NCBI RefSeq assembly: GCF_022603395.1
Contig: NZ_JAIBKA010000004.1
Location: 310,001 to 374,000 of the forward strand
Direction of reading: 5' to 3'
DNA from: Desulfoferrobacter suflitae
GTDB taxonomy: Bacteria > Desulfobacterota > Syntrophobacteria > Syntrophobacterales > Syntrophobacteraceae
DNA: 64,000 nucleotides
Shown here piece by piece: positions 23,800-33,227 of this stretch; positions within the stretch are counted from its first letter, which is position 1; every line of letters begins with the position of its first letter. The notes beneath the pieces were generated by a model. The model was not told where the DNA came from. It saw only the letters and a program-made list of their open reading frames with translations, and searched no databases. Position numbers and translations under genes: made by a program.

Positions 23800-26640
23800 A
23801 TGACACAACAAATTTACGCCCCCGGAGCAAGAATCGTCGTGCGTGATGCGGAATGGCTGGTCAAAAGAGTGGATCGGACCTCCACCGGCGGCCAGGCGCT
23901 GACCGTCACGGGGATATCCGAGCTTGTCCGTGACAAGGAAGCCATTTTTCTCACCGAAATCGATAAGAACATCGGGATGCTTGACCCGGCCGATACCAAA
24001 CTGGTGCGGGACGAGTCTCCATGCTACAGCGCATCCTTGCTGTACATGGAAAGCCTTTTGAGGCGTGTGCCGCCGACTGATGAGAACCTTTACTGCGGCT
24101 ACAAGGCGGCAATGGATTATGTGCCTTACCAGTTGGACCCCGCCATTCAAGCTTTGAAGCAGCCCCGCCGGCGAATTTTGATTGCCGATGCCGTCGGCCT
24201 GGGAAAAACCATGGCGGCCGGCATTTTGCTTAGCGAGTTGATCCGCAGGGGCAAGGGCAAGCGCATTCTGGTTCTGGCGGTCAAAAGCATGCTCACCCAG
24301 TTTCAAAAGGAGCTTTGGTGCCGTTTCACCATTCCTCTGGTGCGGCTGGATTCCATTGGAATTCAGCGCATCCGCTCCAGGATACCCACCAACCACAATC
24401 CATTTCATCACTTCGACAAAGCGATCATTTCCATCGACACCTTGAAGCAGGACACAGAATACCGGACGTCCCTGGAAAATGCCTACTGGGACATCATCGT
24501 CATCGATGAAGCCCACAACGTTGCCGAACGGGGCCACGGCTCGTCCATGCGGGCCAAGCTCGCCAAATTGCTTGCAGGCAGATCGGATACCCTGATCATG
24601 CTTTCCGCCACCCCGCATGACGGTCGAGCGCGCAGTTTTGCAAGCCTCATGAACATGCTCGACCCCACCGCCATTGCCAACCCCGACAACTACGGACCGG
24701 ACGACATCAAGGGGCTGTACATCCGGCGCTTCAAAAAAGACATCCAGCACCAGGTGGAGGCGGCATTCAAGGAACGGGAGATCCGTGAAGTCTACTGTGA
24801 GGCCGCCCCGGCCGAAGAGGCGGCATTCGACGCTCTGGCCAAGTTAAAATTCACCCGCATCGATCAGCACCGGGGCGCCGGCCGCCTGTTCCAAACGACC
24901 CTCGAGAAGGCCCTTTTTTCCAGTCCGGCGGCCTGCATTGAAACCATCGATCACCGCATCAAAGCGCTGGAGAAAACCGGGGACTCCAAGTACGCCCCGG
25001 ATATTCTGTCGCTCAATGAATTGCGCGAAGCAGTTGCCGCAGTCGATGCAAAAAGCTTCTCCAAGTATCGAAAACTCGTTTCGGTCATCCAGGACCAAAC
25101 GGACGGATGCGGGTGGACGGGGAGCGACAAGGAAGATCGAATGGTCCTTTTTACCGAACGGATCGAAACCCTGAAATTCTTGAAGAAACATCTTAAAGCG
25201 GACCTTGCCCTAAAAGAGAGCCAGGTTGAAGTCCTTTACGGTTCCATGTCCGATATCGAGCAGCAGCGGGTGGTGGAAGAGTTCGGCAAAGAGGAGTCGC
25301 CGGTTCGCCTGCTCATCGCATCGGATGTGGCCTCCGAGGGCATCAATTTACACTACCTTTGCCACCGCCTGATCCATTTCGATATCCCGTGGTCGCTCAT
25401 GGTCTTCCAGCAGCGAAACGGCCGGATCGATCGCTACGGCCAAAAGCGCACACCGCAGATCACCTATCTCATCACCCAAAGCAGTGTGGAAAAGATACGG
25501 GGCGACATGCGCATCCTCGAGCTCCTCATCCAAAAGGACAAGGAAGCCGTCAAGAACATCGGCGATCCCGCGGAATTCATGAAAGTCTACGATATCGATG
25601 AAGAGGAAGCCATCACCGCCGGCGCGATGGAATCCGGTCAGTCACCCGAACAATTTGAAAGCTCCGTCAAGTCCAAAAAGCCGGATATGCTGTCGATTCT
25701 TTTTGCGGAAGAAGAGCCGCCCAGAGGGCAGGAGGCAGAAGCCGCATGCCTTAAAATGCCGTCCCTTTTTAGCAGCGACTATCACTATCTTGAAGCTGCC
25801 GTCGGCTATCTGAACAAAAAGACAAATCTTCGTGCCGACTTTTATGCGGAGGAAAGAAGGGCCGACATTCAGCTTAACGACGAACTGAAGGCCAGGCTTC
25901 GAGTTTTGCCGAGAGAAATATGGCCCGAGGATGGATATTTCGTCCTGTCGGCGGACAAGGCCGTGATTCAGGAGGAAATCAAACGCGCCCGCAAAGAAGA
26001 AAACGCCTGGCCCAAAATCCATTACCTGTGGGAACAGAATCCCGTTGTGGAGTGGATCAATGACAAGGTGCAGGCGGCTTTCGCCCGCCATGAAGCCCCT
26101 GTCTTGGAGCTGCCGGGCGTTCTCCGCTCCGATGAAATCGTTTTTGTTCTATCCGGCCTGATCCCCAACTGCAAAAGCCATCCGCTGGTGCACTGCTGGT
26201 TCGGGGTGTGCTTCCGGGACGGCCGCCTTACCTCAATTGAACAGTTTACCGAAGTCGTTGCACGCACCGGCCTGGGTTCCAAGCTTTTCCCCAATCCACA
26301 AAATGACGTTCCTTTGAGCGACATCAAATCGTTGCTCCCCGCGGCCGTCCACCAGGCGAAACAATGGATGAGCGAGCGCAGAAAGGAATTTGAAGAGATC
26401 ATCAACGAAAAACTGAACGAACGGCTGAATGCCCTGGAAAACTTGCGCTCCCGGAAGCACCGCCGGCTTGAAGTTCAGTTCGAAGAGAGCAGGCAGCACG
26501 GCAAGATCGTTCAGCAGCGGAAAGACCAGGCGCGCAGGCATATCGACGCGCTATTTGATGAATACATCCAATGGATTGAAGATACCATGACAACCGAAGA
26601 CAAACCCTACATCCAGGTTGTCGCCGTGTTGAAAGGTTGA
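23800..26640 (+). CDS. drmD: DISARM-like SNF2 helicase (DrmD type)
   Basis: A 946-residue superfamily 2 helicase. The N-terminus IYAPGARIVVRDAEWLVKRV with RTSTGGQALTVTGISELVRD is characteristic of the SNF2-like helicases of class 1 DISARM (DrmD). Walker A IADAVGLGKTM is at about 128-138, DEAH at 236-239 (VIDEAHNVAERG), SAT motif MLSATPHDGRA, and the helicase C part ends in DVASEGINLHY and QQRNGRIDRYGQ. The coiled-coil tail ENLRSRKHRRLEVQFEESRQ is long. The ATG at 23800 fits the family start. The methylase gene starts four bases after its stop. In DISARM these proteins help prevent phage DNA from persisting; activity here is inferred. Confidence 0.82.
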   Translation: MTQQIYAPGARIVVRDAEWLVKRVDRTSTGGQALTVTGISELVRDKEAIFLTEIDKNIGMLDPADTKLVRDESPCYSASLLYMESLLRRVPPTDENLYCGYKAAMDYVPYQLDPAIQALKQPRRRILIADAVGLGKTMAAGILLSELIRRGKGKRILVLAVKSMLTQFQKELWCRFTIPLVRLDSIGIQRIRSRIPTNHNPFHHFDKAIISIDTLKQDTEYRTSLENAYWDIIVIDEAHNVAERGHGSSMRAKLAKLLAGRSDTLIMLSATPHDGRARSFASLMNMLDPTAIANPDNYGPDDIKGLYIRRFKKDIQHQVEAAFKEREIREVYCEAAPAEEAAFDALAKLKFTRIDQHRGAGRLFQTTLEKALFSSPAACIETIDHRIKALEKTGDSKYAPDILSLNELREAVAAVDAKSFSKYRKLVSVIQDQTDGCGWTGSDKEDRMVLFTERIETLKFLKKHLKADLALKESQVEVLYGSMSDIEQQRVVEEFGKEESPVRLLIASDVASEGINLHYLCHRLIHFDIPWSLMVFQQRNGRIDRYGQKRTPQITYLITQSSVEKIRGDMRILELLIQKDKEAVKNIGDPAEFMKVYDIDEEEAITAGAMESGQSPEQFESSVKSKKPDMLSILFAEEEPPRGQEAEAACLKMPSLFSSDYHYLEAAVGYLNKKTNLRADFYAEERRADIQLNDELKARLRVLPREIWPEDGYFVLSADKAVIQEEIKRARKEENAWPKIHYLWEQNPVVEWINDKVQAAFARHEAPVLELPGVLRSDEIVFVLSGLIPNCKSHPLVHCWFGVCFRDGRLTSIEQFTEVVARTGLGSKLFPNPQNDVPLSDIKSLLPAAVHQAKQWMSERRKEFEEIINEKLNERLNALENLRSRKHRRLEVQFEESRQHGKIVQQRKDQARRHIDALFDEYIQWIEDTMTTEDKPYIQVVAVLKG

Positions 26641-26644
26641 ACCG

Positions 26645-29600
26645 ATGGCCATCGATCTAACCGGCATCACCAATGAAAATGAATTCTACACCCACCATTA
26701 TCTGAGCGCCATACTGGAAAATGATTTGAAGGATTTATTCGCCAGGTGGGAGGAGCAAAAAAAAGAAGCCGATTCGCGTCCACCCTACGCCCAACTGCGG
26801 GGTTTGGCGGGGGACTACTTCAAGACCGCCGATCAGCAGGCAAAAACCAGGCAAACCAAAGAAAAGAGCGATCTGGAAAATGAGTTTATCCGCAAGCTGT
26901 GCTCGGCCCTGGGATATCCCAACCAGCCGCAAACGCGAGCCCTTGATGACGGCCTTCTTTTGCCCGTCATCGGAGAAATCGCCAAATCGAGCGGGGCGCC
27001 CGAGCTTTGGCTGGTGAATGCATTCAATCCCGAAAACGACAATTCCGATCCTCTGGAGCTTCCTTTTCATGACGGGCTTGCAACCGGCCCTGAAGCTCCC
27101 GAACACACCATCAACGGCCAAACCTGGAGCGAACTCATATCCAGGAAGATTTTCGGCCTGTCGGAGCCGCCCCGCTGGGTGGTCCTGGTCAACCTTTCCC
27201 AGATCCTTCTGCTGGATCGGACCAAGTGGAATCAGAAACGCTTCTTGAGATTCGATCTGCGGGAAATCTTCGGCCGCCGCGAACTTTCCACCATGAAAGC
27301 CGTGGCCGCTCTTCTGCATCGGGAAAGCGTCTGCCCGGAAGACGGCCTCTGTCTGCTGGACACTCTCGATGAGAGCTCCCACAAGCATGCCTTCGCCGTA
27401 TCCGAAGATTTGAAATACGCCCTGCGCAAAAGCATCGAGCTGATCGGAAACGAGGCGGTTTATTACTTGCGCGAGGTGCGCAAAGAAAAAATCTACGGCC
27501 GTGAACTGGCCGGGCAGCTGACCATCGAGTGCCTGCGCTATATGTACCGGCTGCTCTTTTTGTTTTACATCGAGGCCCGCCCGGAGCTCGGCTATGCCCC
27601 GATGAAATCCGACGCGTACCGGCAGGGGTACAGCCTGGAAAGTCTGCGGGACCTTGAGATGGTGCAGCTCACCACCGAAGAATCGCGAAACGGCTTTTTC
27701 ATCCATGAATCCATACAGCTTCTGTTCGATCTCGTCTACCGGGGCTTCAAGCCGGAACAACGGGTGGGAGGAAGCCATTATCACATATTTTCCGTCACCC
27801 CCCTCAACTCCCACCTGTTCGACCCCAATCGGACGCAGCTTTTGAATGGGGTGAAATTCAGAAACCATGTCCTGCAGGACGTCATCAAGCTCATGTCGCT
27901 CACCAATCCCCGCAGTCGCAGGGAGCGGCGCGGCCGGATCTCCTATGCGCAGCTCGGGATCAACCAGCTGGGGGCCGTGTACGAGGCGCTCCTCTCCTAT
28001 CGGGGCTTTTTCGCCGAAACGGACCTCTACGAAGTGAAAAAGGCGGGCGAACCACACAGCGACCTCGATATCGGCTACTTCATCAAAGCCGAAGAGCTGC
28101 ATAAGTACACGGACGAAGAAAAAGTCTTCCAGGAAGACGGAACACTGGTGAAATATCCCAGGGGTCACTTCATCTACCGGCTGGCCGGGCGGGACCGGGA
28201 GCAGTCGGCTTCCTACTACACCCCCGAGTCGCTGACCCAGTGTTTGGTCAAATATGCACTGAAAGAACTTCTCGAAAAAAAATCGGCCGACGAAATTCTT
28301 GACCTCACCATCTGCGAGCCGGCCATGGGGAGCGCCGCCTTTTTGAACGAAGCCATCAATCAGCTGGCCGAAGCCTATCTTTCCAGAAAGCAGAAGGAGT
28401 CGGGTGTTGAAATCCCCCATGACGATTACCTGCAGGAAAAACAGAAGGTCAAGATGTACCTTGCCGACAACAACGCCTTCGGGGTGGACCTGAATCCGGT
28501 GGCGGTCGAACTGGCCGAGGTGTCTCTGTGGCTGAACACCATTTATGAAGGGGCTTACGTTCCCTGGTTCGGCATGCAGCTTGCCTGCGGAAATTCGCTG
28601 ATCGGGTCGAGACGGCAAGTCTATGCTTCGAATCTCCTAAAGAAAAACAGATCTTCCGATCCTCTTTGGCTAGATGAAGTGCCCGAGCGGGTGCCGTTGG
28701 GTGAGACCAGGTTCGAAAAGAGCGTCTACCACTTCCTGCTCCCCGACAAAGGCATGGCCTGCTACACCGACCGGGTCATCAAGCAATCGGCGGAGACCCA
28801 AATCAAGGCCATAAACGACTGGCGCAAGGAATTCACCAGACCGTTCACGCAAGAACAAATCGCTCAGCTCGAAGAATTGTCTGCCGCCGTGGACCGTTTG
28901 TGGAAGGTTCATGTGAAGCAGCAGCGATCCATACGAAATCGCACCGCCGATCCTCTGCAGGTATTCGGCCGGCCCGGACCCGACGCCGGAAAACAGACCG
29001 ACAACGATTGGAAGGACCGGGTTTTGCTCGAAGAACTGCATTCGAAAGATGTCCCGAACTCGAGCGCCTTCCGACGGCTGAAACTGGTCATGGACTACTG
29101 GTGTGCATTGTGGTTCTGGCCCATTGAAAGGGCGGAGCTTTTGCCCACCCGTGAAGAATTCTTGTTGGAGATCAGCCTCATTTTGGAAGGCAACCTCTAC
29201 GAATCGATTTATGCGCCAAGAGGGCAGCTCACCCTTTACCCCGACCCACGGCCCAAACAGATCTCCATGGATATGGTGAACCGCTATGGGTTTGTGAACG
29301 TCGACGAGCTTTGTCGAAAAAATGAGCGCTTCGGGCTGGTCAAAACCCTGGCTGAAAGATATCGATTTTTGCACTGGGAGTTGGAATTTGCCGACATTTT
29401 TACTGGGCGGGGTGGCTTCGATTTGGTGCTCGGAAATCCGCCCTGGATCAAGGTCGAATGGGAAGAAGGCGGCGTTTTGGGCGATGCCGAGCCGCTTTTT
29501 GTTTTGCGTAAATTCAGTGCCGCCAAACTCAATGACCTGCGGGCCGAGACATTGGAAAAGTTTGAGCTTAAAGGCGCTTATCTGCAGGCATTTGAAGAAG

Positions 29601-31321
29601 CCGAGGGAACTCAGAATTTTTTGAATGGCTATCGAAATTACCCGTCGCTTAAAGGCATCCAGACCAATCTCTATAAATGTTTTCTGCCCCAGGCGTGGAT
29701 GATCGGAAGAGAGGAGGGGCTTTCGGCCTTCCTGCATCCCGAGGGGGTTTATGATGACCCAAGGGGCGGCAATTTCCGAGAAGCCGTTTATCAGCGGTTG
29801 CGGGCGCATTTCCAGTTTCAGAACGAACTCAATTTGTTCGGTGACGTGGACCATCACACAAAATTCAGCATCAACATCTATGCTAACAAACCGATGGCCC
29901 CTGCTTTTCTCCACATCGCCAATCTCTACACGCCTAAAACCGTCTACGCCTGTTTTGACCACGGCGGAGAGGGACCGGTTCCAGGCATCAAGGATGAAAA
30001 TAACAAGTGGAATGTTCAGGGGCATGCCAAACGAATTATCCGAGTGACTGAGAAGGAACTGACACTTTTTGCCAGGCTTTACGATGCCGAAGGCACCCCG
30101 TCGCTGCAGGCGCGCCTGCCGGCCTTGCACTCCCAGGAACTTGTCAGTGTCCTGGAAAAATTCGCCACATATCCCAGGAGGCTGGGAGATTTGAAGGAAG
30201 AATATATTTCAACGGAAATGTGGCACGAGACCAACACCCAAAAGGACGGCACCATTCGGCGCGAGACCTGTTTCCCGGAGACGCCCGAGCAGTGGATCCT
30301 CTCGGGACCGCATTTCTTTGTGGGAAATCCTTTCTACAAAACACCACGACGTGTATGCACTCAAAATTCACACTACGATGTGCTCGACCTGACCGAGCTC
30401 CCTGACGACTATCTGCCCCGCACCAATTACGTCCCGGACTGCGACCCGGCCGAATACCTGCGCCGCACTCCCAAAGTGCCGTGGGGAGAAAAAAAGCCGG
30501 TGACGGATTATTATCGTTTAGTGAATCGTCGAATGTTTGGGGCTTCGTCAGAAAGATCTCTGATACCTGCGATTGTTCCGAAGCAGATTGGACATATCCA
30601 TCCAGTGCTATCAACCACCTTCAAAAATGAAACAAACCTTTTGGATTTTTATGGCTGTTGTTTATCGACTCTTTATGACTTTTTTCTTAAAACGACCGGC
30701 AGAAGCGATCTTTATGAATCTACATTAAGACAATTTCCTCTATACGAACGTATTGAAATTGCCTTAAGAGCTTTAATTTTGACATGTTTAACAGCTTATT
30801 ACAGCGAACTCTGGTCGCATTGTTGGAAACCGTTTTTTAGGGAAGACTGTTGGACCAAATCCGATCCCAGGCTTCCCAATTCCCATTTCACCAATCTCAC
30901 TCCCGAATGGCACCGGAACTGCGCCTTGCGCACCGACTACGCCCGCCGCCAGGCACTGGTGGAGATCGATGTGTTGGCGGCCATGGCCCTGGGGCTCACC
31001 CTGGAAGAGCTGAAAACCATCTACCGAGTGCAGTTTCCGGTTCTGCGCCAGTATGAAGCCGACACCTGGTGGGACCGAAACGGCCGCATCGTATTCACCT
31101 GTAGCAAGGGGTTGCCCGGCGTCGGCTTTTCCCGAGCGGAGTGGAACGAGATCAAAGACATGCAATCCGGCACGGTGGAGCAGACCATCACCGATGACAC
31201 TCTGCCTGGCGGCCCCCGCGAGCGCACCATCGTCTACCAGGCGCCGTTTGATTGCTGCGACCGGGGAGAAGACTACGCAACTGCCTGGTCTGAATTCGAA
31301 AAGCGTTTCGGTTCGAAATAG
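26645..31321 (+). CDS. drmMI: Large Eco57I/PglX-like adenine-specific methyltransferase (DrmMI-like)
   Basis: A 1558-residue protein. The SAM-binding motif I CEPAMGSAAFLNEA starts at residue 557, preceded by SASYYTPESLTQ, and the catalytic NPPW of gamma-class N6-adenine methylases is at 931-934 (LGNPPWIKVEWEEGG). FGVDLNPVAVELAEVSLWL is motif II/III. A long N-terminal region (1-550) and a C-terminal target-recognition region follow the Eco57I/BREX PglX plan. No PD-(D/E)xK nuclease motif is obvious. Next to a DrmD-like helicase it fits DrmMI, which marks host DNA in class 1 DISARM. It is longer than typical members; one stretch near 30500-30850 is AT-richer than its surroundings. Confidence 0.85.
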   Translation: MAIDLTGITNENEFYTHHYLSAILENDLKDLFARWEEQKKEADSRPPYAQLRGLAGDYFKTADQQAKTRQTKEKSDLENEFIRKLCSALGYPNQPQTRALDDGLLLPVIGEIAKSSGAPELWLVNAFNPENDNSDPLELPFHDGLATGPEAPEHTINGQTWSELISRKIFGLSEPPRWVVLVNLSQILLLDRTKWNQKRFLRFDLREIFGRRELSTMKAVAALLHRESVCPEDGLCLLDTLDESSHKHAFAVSEDLKYALRKSIELIGNEAVYYLREVRKEKIYGRELAGQLTIECLRYMYRLLFLFYIEARPELGYAPMKSDAYRQGYSLESLRDLEMVQLTTEESRNGFFIHESIQLLFDLVYRGFKPEQRVGGSHYHIFSVTPLNSHLFDPNRTQLLNGVKFRNHVLQDVIKLMSLTNPRSRRERRGRISYAQLGINQLGAVYEALLSYRGFFAETDLYEVKKAGEPHSDLDIGYFIKAEELHKYTDEEKVFQEDGTLVKYPRGHFIYRLAGRDREQSASYYTPESLTQCLVKYALKELLEKKSADEILDLTICEPAMGSAAFLNEAINQLAEAYLSRKQKESGVEIPHDDYLQEKQKVKMYLADNNAFGVDLNPVAVELAEVSLWLNTIYEGAYVPWFGMQLACGNSLIGSRRQVYASNLLKKNRSSDPLWLDEVPERVPLGETRFEKSVYHFLLPDKGMACYTDRVIKQSAETQIKAINDWRKEFTRPFTQEQIAQLEELSAAVDRLWKVHVKQQRSIRNRTADPLQVFGRPGPDAGKQTDNDWKDRVLLEELHSKDVPNSSAFRRLKLVMDYWCALWFWPIERAELLPTREEFLLEISLILEGNLYESIYAPRGQLTLYPDPRPKQISMDMVNRYGFVNVDELCRKNERFGLVKTLAERYRFLHWELEFADIFTGRGGFDLVLGNPPWIKVEWEEGGVLGDAEPLFVLRKFSAAKLNDLRAETLEKFELKGAYLQAFEEAEGTQNFLNGYRNYPSLKGIQTNLYKCFLPQAWMIGREEGLSAFLHPEGVYDDPRGGNFREAVYQRLRAHFQFQNELNLFGDVDHHTKFSINIYANKPMAPAFLHIANLYTPKTVYACFDHGGEGPVPGIKDENNKWNVQGHAKRIIRVTEKELTLFARLYDAEGTPSLQARLPALHSQELVSVLEKFATYPRRLGDLKEEYISTEMWHETNTQKDGTIRRETCFPETPEQWILSGPHFFVGNPFYKTPRRVCTQNSHYDVLDLTELPDDYLPRTNYVPDCDPAEYLRRTPKVPWGEKKPVTDYYRLVNRRMFGASSERSLIPAIVPKQIGHIHPVLSTTFKNETNLLDFYGCCLSTLYDFFLKTTGRSDLYESTLRQFPLYERIEIALRALILTCLTAYYSELWSHCWKPFFREDCWTKSDPRLPNSHFTNLTPEWHRNCALRTDYARRQALVEIDVLAAMALGLTLEELKTIYRVQFPVLRQYEADTWWDRNGRIVFTCSKGLPGVGFSRAEWNEIKDMQSGTVEQTITDDTLPGGPRERTIVYQAPFDCCDRGEDYATAWSEFEKRFGSK

Positions 31322-31379
31322 CAATGGATATGGATTCTGTGGTTTTCAACAGGCAAACCTCATACGAGCTTGAACCTCC

Positions 31380-32150
31380 ATGAAATACAGAATGTATATA
31401 GATGAAGTCGGCAACCCCGATCTTGATAGTTCGGAAAATCCGCTTCACAGGTTTCTTAGCCTGACGGGCGTTATTGTCAACCTTGAATATGTCAGGCTGA
31501 AACTGCATCCTCAAATGGAACAGTTGAAGTCCGAATACTTTCAACATCATCCGGATGAGCCATTGATTTTTCACCGAAAAGAGCTGGTAAACGCGAAATA
31601 TCCATTCCATGCATTGAGAGACCGCGAACTTAGAGCGAGATTCGACGAAGCAGTACTGCATCATCTGTATGAATGGGAATACATCGTCATTTCCGTTTGT
31701 CTTGACAAGAAATCCCACAAAGAGACCTATACTGTGTGGCGGTACGATCCGTATCATTACTGTTTGGCGCTGCTCCTTGAAAGATACACCTTTTTTCTTG
31801 AACAACGGCAAACCAGGGGGGATGTGATGGCAGAGTCGAGGGGCGGCAAGGAGGACAAGCGTCTGAAAAAATCCTATTCAAAATTGTGGGAAAAAGGAAC
31901 ACAATATATCGGGCCAGAACGTTTTCACAATGCATTCACAAGTGAGCAGCTGAAAGTAAAGCCAAAATCGAGCAATATTTCCGGCCTTCAACTGGCTGAT
32001 ATTATCGCCCATCCGAGCAGAAATGAGATTTTAAGAGAAAATAACTTATTGACCCAGGAAATAGCTCCGTTTGCACAGAGGGTTATCAGAGTCTTGCAGA
32101 CAAAATATTACCAGCGTGATGGGCTTATGTATGGGAAGAAATTCCTGTGA
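31380..32150 (+). CDS. DUF3800 domain protein
   Basis: A 256-residue protein starting MKYRMYIDEVGNPDL, with the conserved acidic strand of DUF3800. The C-terminal SSNISGLQLADIIAHPSRNE is the other family signature. The fold is thought to be RNase H-like with acidic catalytic residues (Asp8, Glu9 and the late Asp), which would make it a nuclease, but activity is not well established. It lies 58 bases after the methylase on the same strand, inside the defence island, and may be an effector or accessory of it. Three hairpins follow it. Confidence 0.8.
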   Translation: MKYRMYIDEVGNPDLDSSENPLHRFLSLTGVIVNLEYVRLKLHPQMEQLKSEYFQHHPDEPLIFHRKELVNAKYPFHALRDRELRARFDEAVLHHLYEWEYIVISVCLDKKSHKETYTVWRYDPYHYCLALLLERYTFFLEQRQTRGDVMAESRGGKEDKRLKKSYSKLWEKGTQYIGPERFHNAFTSEQLKVKPKSSNISGLQLADIIAHPSRNEILRENNLLTQEIAPFAQRVIRVLQTKYYQRDGLMYGKKFL

Positions 32151-32158
32151 AAATAAAA

Positions 32159-32208
32159 AGGGCCTTTCGGCCCCGATGGCTAAAACCATCCACCTCCACC
32201 TTTGTGGA
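32159..32208. terminator. Three consecutive small hairpins after the DUF3800 gene
   Basis: GGGCC-TTTC-GGCCC (32160-32173), GATGG-CTAAAA-CCATC (32175-32190) and TCCAC-CTTT-GTGGA (32195-32208) follow one another directly, starting ten bases after the stop codon. They could end the transcript of the first half of the defence island. There is no long U-run. Confidence 0.4.
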
Positions 32209-32212
32209 TTGA

Positions 32213-32416
32213 TTGATAAATAACCCGAAATCGTCATTCATTCAAGAAAAATTATGGATTTTTTCCCGAGTAAGAGAAATGGAGGTGGCCGGCCCAATGC
32301 GCGGGAACTGGCCGAATTATGGAAAACTGGCAGGTGATAGTCACCATTGCCATTTAAAAAAAGGGCAACCCACTTATATGGCCGTATGGGAAGTGACGGA
32401 TAAGGAAATTTCGTAG
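32213..32416 (+). pseudogene. Truncated RelE-like toxin
   Basis: The frame carries EMEVAGPMRGNWPNYGKLAG followed by HHCHLKKGQPTYMAVWEVTD, which I recognise as the core of a RelE-like cytotoxin family (translational repressor type) that normally ends KEIKLIEVYYAGTHEKAPY or similar. Here a TAG comes right after KEIS, so the last strand is missing, and the first 40 residues do not look like the family. It should be inactive. It sits between the DUF3800 gene and the DUF559 element. Confidence 0.5.
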
Positions 32417-32543
32417 AGAACGGGCAGGGTTCAACGCAAAATAGTGAAAATCATGCTTGTTGGTGCTTTTGAATATCGGGTGATTCTTCCAACTTTTGTT
32501 CCGTTTGCTTAGGTTCGTCCTTTGATGGTAATGCCGGGCACTT

Positions 32544-32654
32544 AACAAATCCCCCCTTGAGGGGGGAAGGGGGGTGTTCAATGAGCTCAAGAAAAATACT
32601 TCCTTACAATCCAAATTTAAAAATCCTGGCCAGAGAGCTTCGCAAACAGAGCAC
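32544..32654 (+). repeat. 111-bp direct repeat, copy 1
   Basis: The segment 32544-32654 recurs at 33420-33530 with one visible mismatch (A to C near 32567). It comprises the G/C palindrome and the first 74 bases of the DUF559 gene. Recombination between the copies would delete 876 bases holding the DUF559 gene, the tandem repeats and the YefM-like remnant. Confidence 0.9.
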
Positions 32655-33018
32655 TCTCTCTGAAGTGTTGTTATGGAATCAGCTCAAGGGAAGACAGGTG
32701 GGCGGGTACCAATTCCTCAGGCAAAAACCGATTGACAACTATATCGTGGATTTCTTCTGCCGTGAGCTCATGCTGGCCATCGAAATAGATGGACACAGCC
32801 ATGACAGCAAGATTGCCGAAGACACCATTAGACAACAGAAGCTCGAGTCCCTGGGAATAGTTGTGCTCCGATTTTTGGACATTGACGTGAAGCGGAATTT
32901 GGAAGGGGTGCTCAAGAGTATACAGGCATGCGTTGAGCAGCTTGAAGGAGGGAAGAAGATTGTGGAGATTGAAGGGGAGGGCAGTGAACACCCCCCTAAC
33001 CCCCCTCAAGGGGGGAAT
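32548..33018 (+). mobile_element. DUF559 cassette with about 30-bp terminal inverted repeats
   Basis: The left end AAT-C6-TTGA-G6-AA-G6-TGTT (32548-32578) is matched in reverse complement by the right end AACA-C6-TAA-C6-TCAA-G6-AAT (32987-33017), with one small indel. Each end holds an inner palindrome C6-TTGA-G6. Between them lies only the DUF559 gene, whose last codons read through the right repeat. This is the shape of a tiny mobile cassette, but no transposase is encoded, so it would move by the DUF559 nuclease itself or in trans. Confidence 0.6.
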
Positions 33019-33021
33019 TGA
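32581..33021 (+). CDS. DUF559 endonuclease-fold protein
   Basis: A 146-residue protein of the DUF559 family, distantly related to very-short-patch (Vsr) and PD-(D/E)xK nucleases. The start MSSRKILPYNPNLKILAREL leads into LRKQSTLSEVLLWNQLKGRQ, then the catalytic-like core FLRQKPIDNYIVDFFCREL and MLAIEIDGHSHD, with RFLDIDVKRNLEGVLKSI at the end. Glu/Asp residues of the core are intact. The last residues (GEGSEHPPNPPQGGN) are encoded by the right inverted repeat. The family is frequently flanked by C/G palindromes and is thought to be mobile; substrate and function are unproven. Confidence 0.85.
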   Translation: MSSRKILPYNPNLKILARELRKQSTLSEVLLWNQLKGRQVGGYQFLRQKPIDNYIVDFFCRELMLAIEIDGHSHDSKIAEDTIRQQKLESLGIVVLRFLDIDVKRNLEGVLKSIQACVEQLEGGKKIVEIEGEGSEHPPNPPQGGN

Positions 33022-33199
33022 TAAACCGTGACCTCAAGGGGAATTGATAAAAGGTGACCCCAGGGGGGAGTGATAAAAGGTGACCTCAAGGGGAATTGAT
33101 AAACCGTGACCTCAAGGGGAATTGATAAACCGTGACCTCAAGGGGAATTGATAAAAGGTGACCCCAGGGGGGAGTGATAAAAGGTGACCTCAAGGGGGG
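33016..33199 (+). repeat. Seven-unit tandem repeat array, order A-B-C-A-A-B-C
   Basis: Units of 25-27 bases, each starting (A)A[T/G]TGATAAA and ending in a G-run after CCTCAA or CCCCA: A 33016-33041, B 33042-33068, C 33069-33093, A 33094-33119, A 33120-33145, B 33146-33172, C 33173-33199, then a broken A from 33200. A units carry ACCGTGACC, B and C units AAGGTGACC. The A-B-C block is itself duplicated. TGATAA gives stop codons in each unit. The array starts inside the right end of the DUF559 cassette, so it probably grew from that end by slippage. Confidence 0.95.
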
Positions 33200-33227
33200 A
33201 ATTGATGAAGTCCCTCGGAGCGAGAAG

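Noticed and set aside
26735-30130. Long minus-strand frames opposite the methylase gene
   Set aside because: Same cause as above; the plus strand encodes all conserved methylase motifs in the right order.
33016-33199. CRISPR array
   Set aside because: Units are contiguous with no unique spacers, and variation is between three unit types only. It is a tandem repeat.
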